This document shows, in pieces, positions 60,692 to 64,000 of a stretch of DNA of 64,000 nt. The notes beneath the pieces were generated by a model. It had not been told where the DNA came from. It did no database searches and saw nothing but the letters and a program-made list of their open reading frames with translations. A program made the translations under genes and the position numbers. Location: the NCBI GenBank assembly GCA_963573385.1, contig CAUYLG010071714.1, forward strand, positions 1 through 64,000, read 5' to 3'. Every line of letters starts with the position of its first letter. Position 1 is the stretch's first letter. Source of the stretch: Cacajao melanocephalus (lineage: Eukaryota > Chordata > Mammalia > Primates > Pitheciidae).

Positions 60692-62645
60692 CAGCACATC
60701 CCCCTACATATTAAATACCCTCTCTCTCCCTCCCTCCTTTCTCCGTCTCTCTCCATTATTTCCCTTCAAAGTCATCCTCACACATTTGGCTCTTATCCCT
60801 CGACATGTTTTCTTCCTCTTATGAAGCACACCCTGGGTTTTCAAATGCAGTAATCAAATTCAAGCGAGAACTGCCTTGTTAGAGGAAAGGCTGTTTTCTA
60901 CCAGTGGGGACCGACTCTGCTGAGCCCTCCATCTTCACACCCAGCCGCTCTGTGACCAGCGACATGTGCGAGTGATGACTGGCTGAGATTCAAGACACGG
61001 TCGGCGGTGTCTGGGGAACAGAGCAGAGGTGGGGGCTCCCAGGGAGTGAGAGCTAGTGACCCTGGCCTCATTAGCACCATGCTGCTGAGTGGGAAGCCAC
61101 AGGCCACGCCTGGAACATCTGAGGAGCAGCTCAGGGTGTTACAGCGTTGGGGTCTACACAGAAGGCCACTGCCATCCGCATCCTGGTCTGTCTGTCTGTG
61201 CACTATAAAAACTGACAAAAAGGGCCTCACCGCTGAGTTTCAGACTGAATGTTTAATGCGATTAATGCATATTTCATAGCACAATAACTGCCAGCGCTTT
61301 GCTCTGCCATCCTCCCTGGCTGAGTTATTTACACAGCCATTTTGGGGCCAGTCACAGAGGAAGTTGACAAATGAGTGTCTGTGCAACATGTCTGTTTTTT
61401 CCCATGCAGATCAGGGCCTTGCAGCTTCAGAAAGTCCCTGAGCAGCATCTCAAACCTGCCCTACTCAATATATACCCCATATACTCACCTTGGAAGATAC
61501 AGTCAGTCCAAAGTCTCTTGCCTTACATCTGTCCCTCCTTCCCCCTCCCAAGCCCTAAGAACAGTACAAAGGAGGGGCTTTATGCTAATATTATCACATC
61601 CTGACACGGATCTTAGTGATTTTCTCATTACAAAATCCTTAAAAATGAAGAGCATGAGCTGTCCCCTGGTCAGTGACTTCGTTTATTCATTGATCAGTTC
61701 TGACAGTCCTTTTGCAAGGCAGTTCTGCCCCTAGGATGGTTTGACGTAAATCAGGGGCCCCTCAAGCTCACCTGCTCATCACGGGTGATAGATTTGGCAG
61801 GTTTTCAGGTTCCCATGAAACAGATCTCTGGACCAGGAGAGCCAGGCTGGGACTCAGAAGGCAGCTTTCAGCACTAGAGGGATATCGACTGATTCACATC
61901 TCGTGCTTTTTCACTTAACAGGTACAAATCCAGCCCTTTGAGTCTACGTTGTAACCTCTGATTCAACATCAAGAAGCTTCAGGTGTACTTCTCTTTGTGC
62001 AGTAGTTGTGTTCCTGAAAAGTTGTAGATAACACGATTTCTTTGGGTAAACATGATCCCGTTTCCAGCGGCTCTCGTTTTTATTTAGAGATATTCTGGAT
62101 CATTCTTTACCATGTGAATTTTTTCTGCCTTCCTCTTTCCACTCCAGTCTCTTTGACAAATATTTAATGAAAAAGAAACACATTTAGAGAACACTTAAAA
62201 AGAATATTAAAGAAAATCCTTCTATAATATGTAATTATTCACCCTTAAATATATCTGTTTTGTCACTATGGAGTCCTATATGCCAAGTTTTCCTAAATAG
62301 AGGCACATCTACAACTAAGCACTCTAGCAAATCAAAACAGCTGGCTGTGTTATTTTTTAATGAATGTACAAAGCTAAATTCATACAGTTGATTTGATGAG
62401 AATTCCTTAAAGTACAGTTCTATGTAGCAAGCTCCCTTTAACATGCTGCTTTTAGGTTTTAAGTATTGCCATGGGAGAAAGCAGTAGGATGGTAGAAAAG
62501 CTAAGCCCTTAGATTCAAGCCTGAATTGGACATGGAAGAAAATGATATTTAGTACTCCTGGCCACTGGGAGGATTGCATTAGAGAAGGAACATGACGGGA
62601 TCTGGAACTCTGGTGGGCTGTGATGACAAGAGATACTATAGTGGT
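60692..62645. other. Non-repetitive DNA, candidate conserved element inside
   Basis: No gene recognised. The longest frame is 155 codons on the - strand (62235-62702) without a known domain. A CT-rich tract lies at 60720-60755. The section 60890-61350 is complex and GC-richer. A motif-dense part is listed separately. Confidence 0.4.
61245..61350. promoter_or_regulatory. Candidate homeodomain/POU motif cluster
   Basis: GTTTAATGCGATTAATGCATATTTCAT contains two TAAT homeodomain cores and an ATGCATAT octamer-like motif, followed by TGAGTTATTTACACAGCC. Such density is typical of developmental enhancers but can also arise by chance. Confidence 0.2.
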
Positions 62646-62649
62646 CATG

Positions 62650-62875
62650 GCTGTCTGTCTATTCTGAAGTCTTACAGGCCTGGGTTTGAATGCCAGCTCC
62701 ACCTCCTATCAGTAACCGTGAGTTACTTGTCTTCTGTAAGCCTTGCTTTCCTAACTATAAAATGGGTACAATTTGGAACCTACTGATTATGCCATAGTAT
62801 GCATGAAATAATACATATACGCCACTTAGCACAGGGTCTGACTGTCACAAGCATTCAGTAACTGTTTAAACAAGG
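62650..62875 (+). mobile_element. MIR SINE, near full length
   Basis: CAGGCCTGGGTTTGAATGCCAGCTCC, GTAAGCCTTGCTTTCC, AACTATAAAATGGGTACAAT and TTAGCACAGGGTCTGACTGTC follow the MIR from its tRNA-related head to its 3' end. Confidence 0.9.
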
Positions 62876-63214
62876 TAGAACTGTGGCTTGGTGTGTTTTT
62901 AATCTTCCCAGATTCTGTGAGTATGGCAGGACATAGGACATTATCATCCCCACTTTGCAAAAGAATATTGAAACCCAGAAGTTCAAGGTCTTGCCAGATC
63001 ATATTGCCAATGAGCTCTAAGAGTGCCAGGATTGCAATACTTTACCTGGCTAGTTTTACACGGGAAGATGCTTTATAAAATGAAAGTTCTCACTCCCTTC
63101 CCCCGGTATTCAGTTTTCTGTCTTGAACTGACCAGGGCTTAAGAGGAAAGGACCTACCTTCTGACTTCCGAGACCTCAGGTCACTGAGACCCATTCTCCA
63201 TGGTGGAAGGAATG
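62876..63214. other. Spacer with weak MIR-like patch
   Basis: 62925-63030 has reversed-MIR phrasing (TTATCATCCCCACTTTGC, GAAACCCAGAAGTTCAAGG). Nothing else recognised. Confidence 0.45.
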
Positions 63215-63430
63215 CTCAAATAGCAATAGCTTTCAATTACTGAGTGCTTACTTTCTGCCAGGAATTGTGCTCGTGTTTTATCCACATTAGAGCCACCTTT
63301 TGCAGGTTTACAAATGACAAAACGGGCTTAGAGAGGTAGGGTACCTTGCTGAGGGGGAGCAGCTAGCAAGTTTTCACATCATGGCAGAAATCGGTTCGTT
63401 TAGTCAGTGTGACTCCAAGTAAAGATTAAG
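63215..63430 (-). mobile_element. MIR SINE
   Basis: CTGAGTGCTTACTTTCTGCC, GTGTTTTATCCACATTAGAG, AATGACAAAACGGGCTTAGAG and GCAGCTAGCAAG in reversed MIR order. Confidence 0.85.
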
Positions 63431-63484
63431 TCACTTCACTATGTGGTGATTCAAGTTCAGGCTTAAAGTTTCCTTAAGCAGAAA

Positions 63485-63640
63485 TGATCAAACCTGACTG
63501 ATGATCAGAATTTCCCAAGACTCTTATAAAATAATGCAGATTTCTAGCTAGCACCCTTGGGAACCCTGACTCAGTATGTCTGGGCCAGACCAAGAATCCA
63601 TATGGTATTTTGAAAACCCCAGCTGAAGCTTATGATCAGC
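63485..63640 (+). mobile_element. MER5A-type hAT transposon
   Basis: GATGATCAGAATTTCCCAAG, AATGCAGATTTCTAGC, CCCTGACTCAGTATGTCTGG and AATCCATATGGTATTTTG follow the MER5A order forward. Confidence 0.78.
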
Positions 63641-64000
63641 CAGGTGTGGGAAGTTTTCTTTGGGGCACGTGCCTAGCTGCCCTCTGGGAGCCTCTGACCT
63701 TATAGATGGGCTAATTCGTGACAGTTCCTAACTGTCCTATTAGATCATTTTTATTGCCAGTTCCTTCCTCAGCTTCAAGCTCAGAGTTTCAGTCCAGACA
63801 TCAAGCATTTACGGAGTGCCTACTGTGAGCAGGACCTTGAATGACACCCTGGGCTTAAGAAACCAATAATTCATGGCCCTTGGGCCAGCTGTGTTCTCAA
63901 CCCAGGGGCTAGTGTTTCTGCAAACTTTGGAACACACTTTTCCTTGTAATGATTGTAAGTTATTTTGCACGAGTTTCTTGTGCAATCTATTGTTTCAGAA
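63641..64000. other. Spacer with an L2-like tail piece
   Basis: 63800-63870 resembles a reversed L2 tail (TTTACGGAGTGCCTACTGTGAGC). No gene recognised to the window end. Confidence 0.45.

Overview
This window reads as primate, most probably human, nuclear DNA. It carries a dozen Alu copies or fragments (7SL-derived, primate-only), L1PA/L1PB-type L1 sequence, an MST/THE1-type LTR, and much older mammalian repeats (L2, MIR, MER5A, MLT1, a Tigger-type transposon). I found no protein-coding gene, no structured RNA gene and no CpG island. The open frames are either inside repeats or look like chance frames. The window is best described as intergenic or deep intronic DNA whose history is written in its repeats.

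Layout. Positions 1-363 are the end of a G-rich GGGAGGT minisatellite. From 1.4 to 2.6 kb there are two forward Alus. From 2.9 to 4.7 kb lies L2 sequence with a 90-bp inverted copy of its own 3' end upstream. From 6.4 to 7.7 kb there are two antisense L1 3' ends. At 9.25-9.47 kb there is a TA/TATG satellite, then a Tigger-type remnant and a half Alu. At 12.4 kb there is an MLT1-type LTR. From 15.1 to 18.3 kb there is an old L1 hosting an Alu, followed by a 5'-truncated primate L1. From 21.7 to 26.7 kb there are several Alus, MIR, L2, an MLT1-type LTR and a solitary MST/THE1-type LTR with target duplications. At 29.9 kb there is a purine tract, and at 33.6 kb a compound TA/GT/CA microsatellite.

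From 36.4 to 45.9 kb sits the largest structure, an almost full-length but inactivated L1PA-type element (36525-43039) inserted into the 5' UTR of an older L1, whose remaining 5' UTR contains three tandem promoter-type monomers. From 48 to 53 kb there is an LTR interrupted by an Alu, and then an LTR10/MER61-like LTR with a ~48-bp tandem array. From 54.6 to 55.4 kb there is a 17-bp perfect palindrome next to a solo LTR with perfect 4-bp target duplications. From 56 to 64 kb there is MIR, Alu, L2 and MER5A sequence plus a 102-bp direct duplication.

The observations I rate highest are two short inverted local duplications (3272-3361 with 4581-4670, and 51175-51325 with 52405-52550). In both, a 90-150 bp piece appears to have been copied in reverse orientation about 1.1-1.2 kb upstream. 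In the second case the copy interrupts a tandem array and so looks derived. They look like template-switch scars. Family names below come from recognition by eye, without a repeat library, and boundaries are approximate unless target-site duplications are given.
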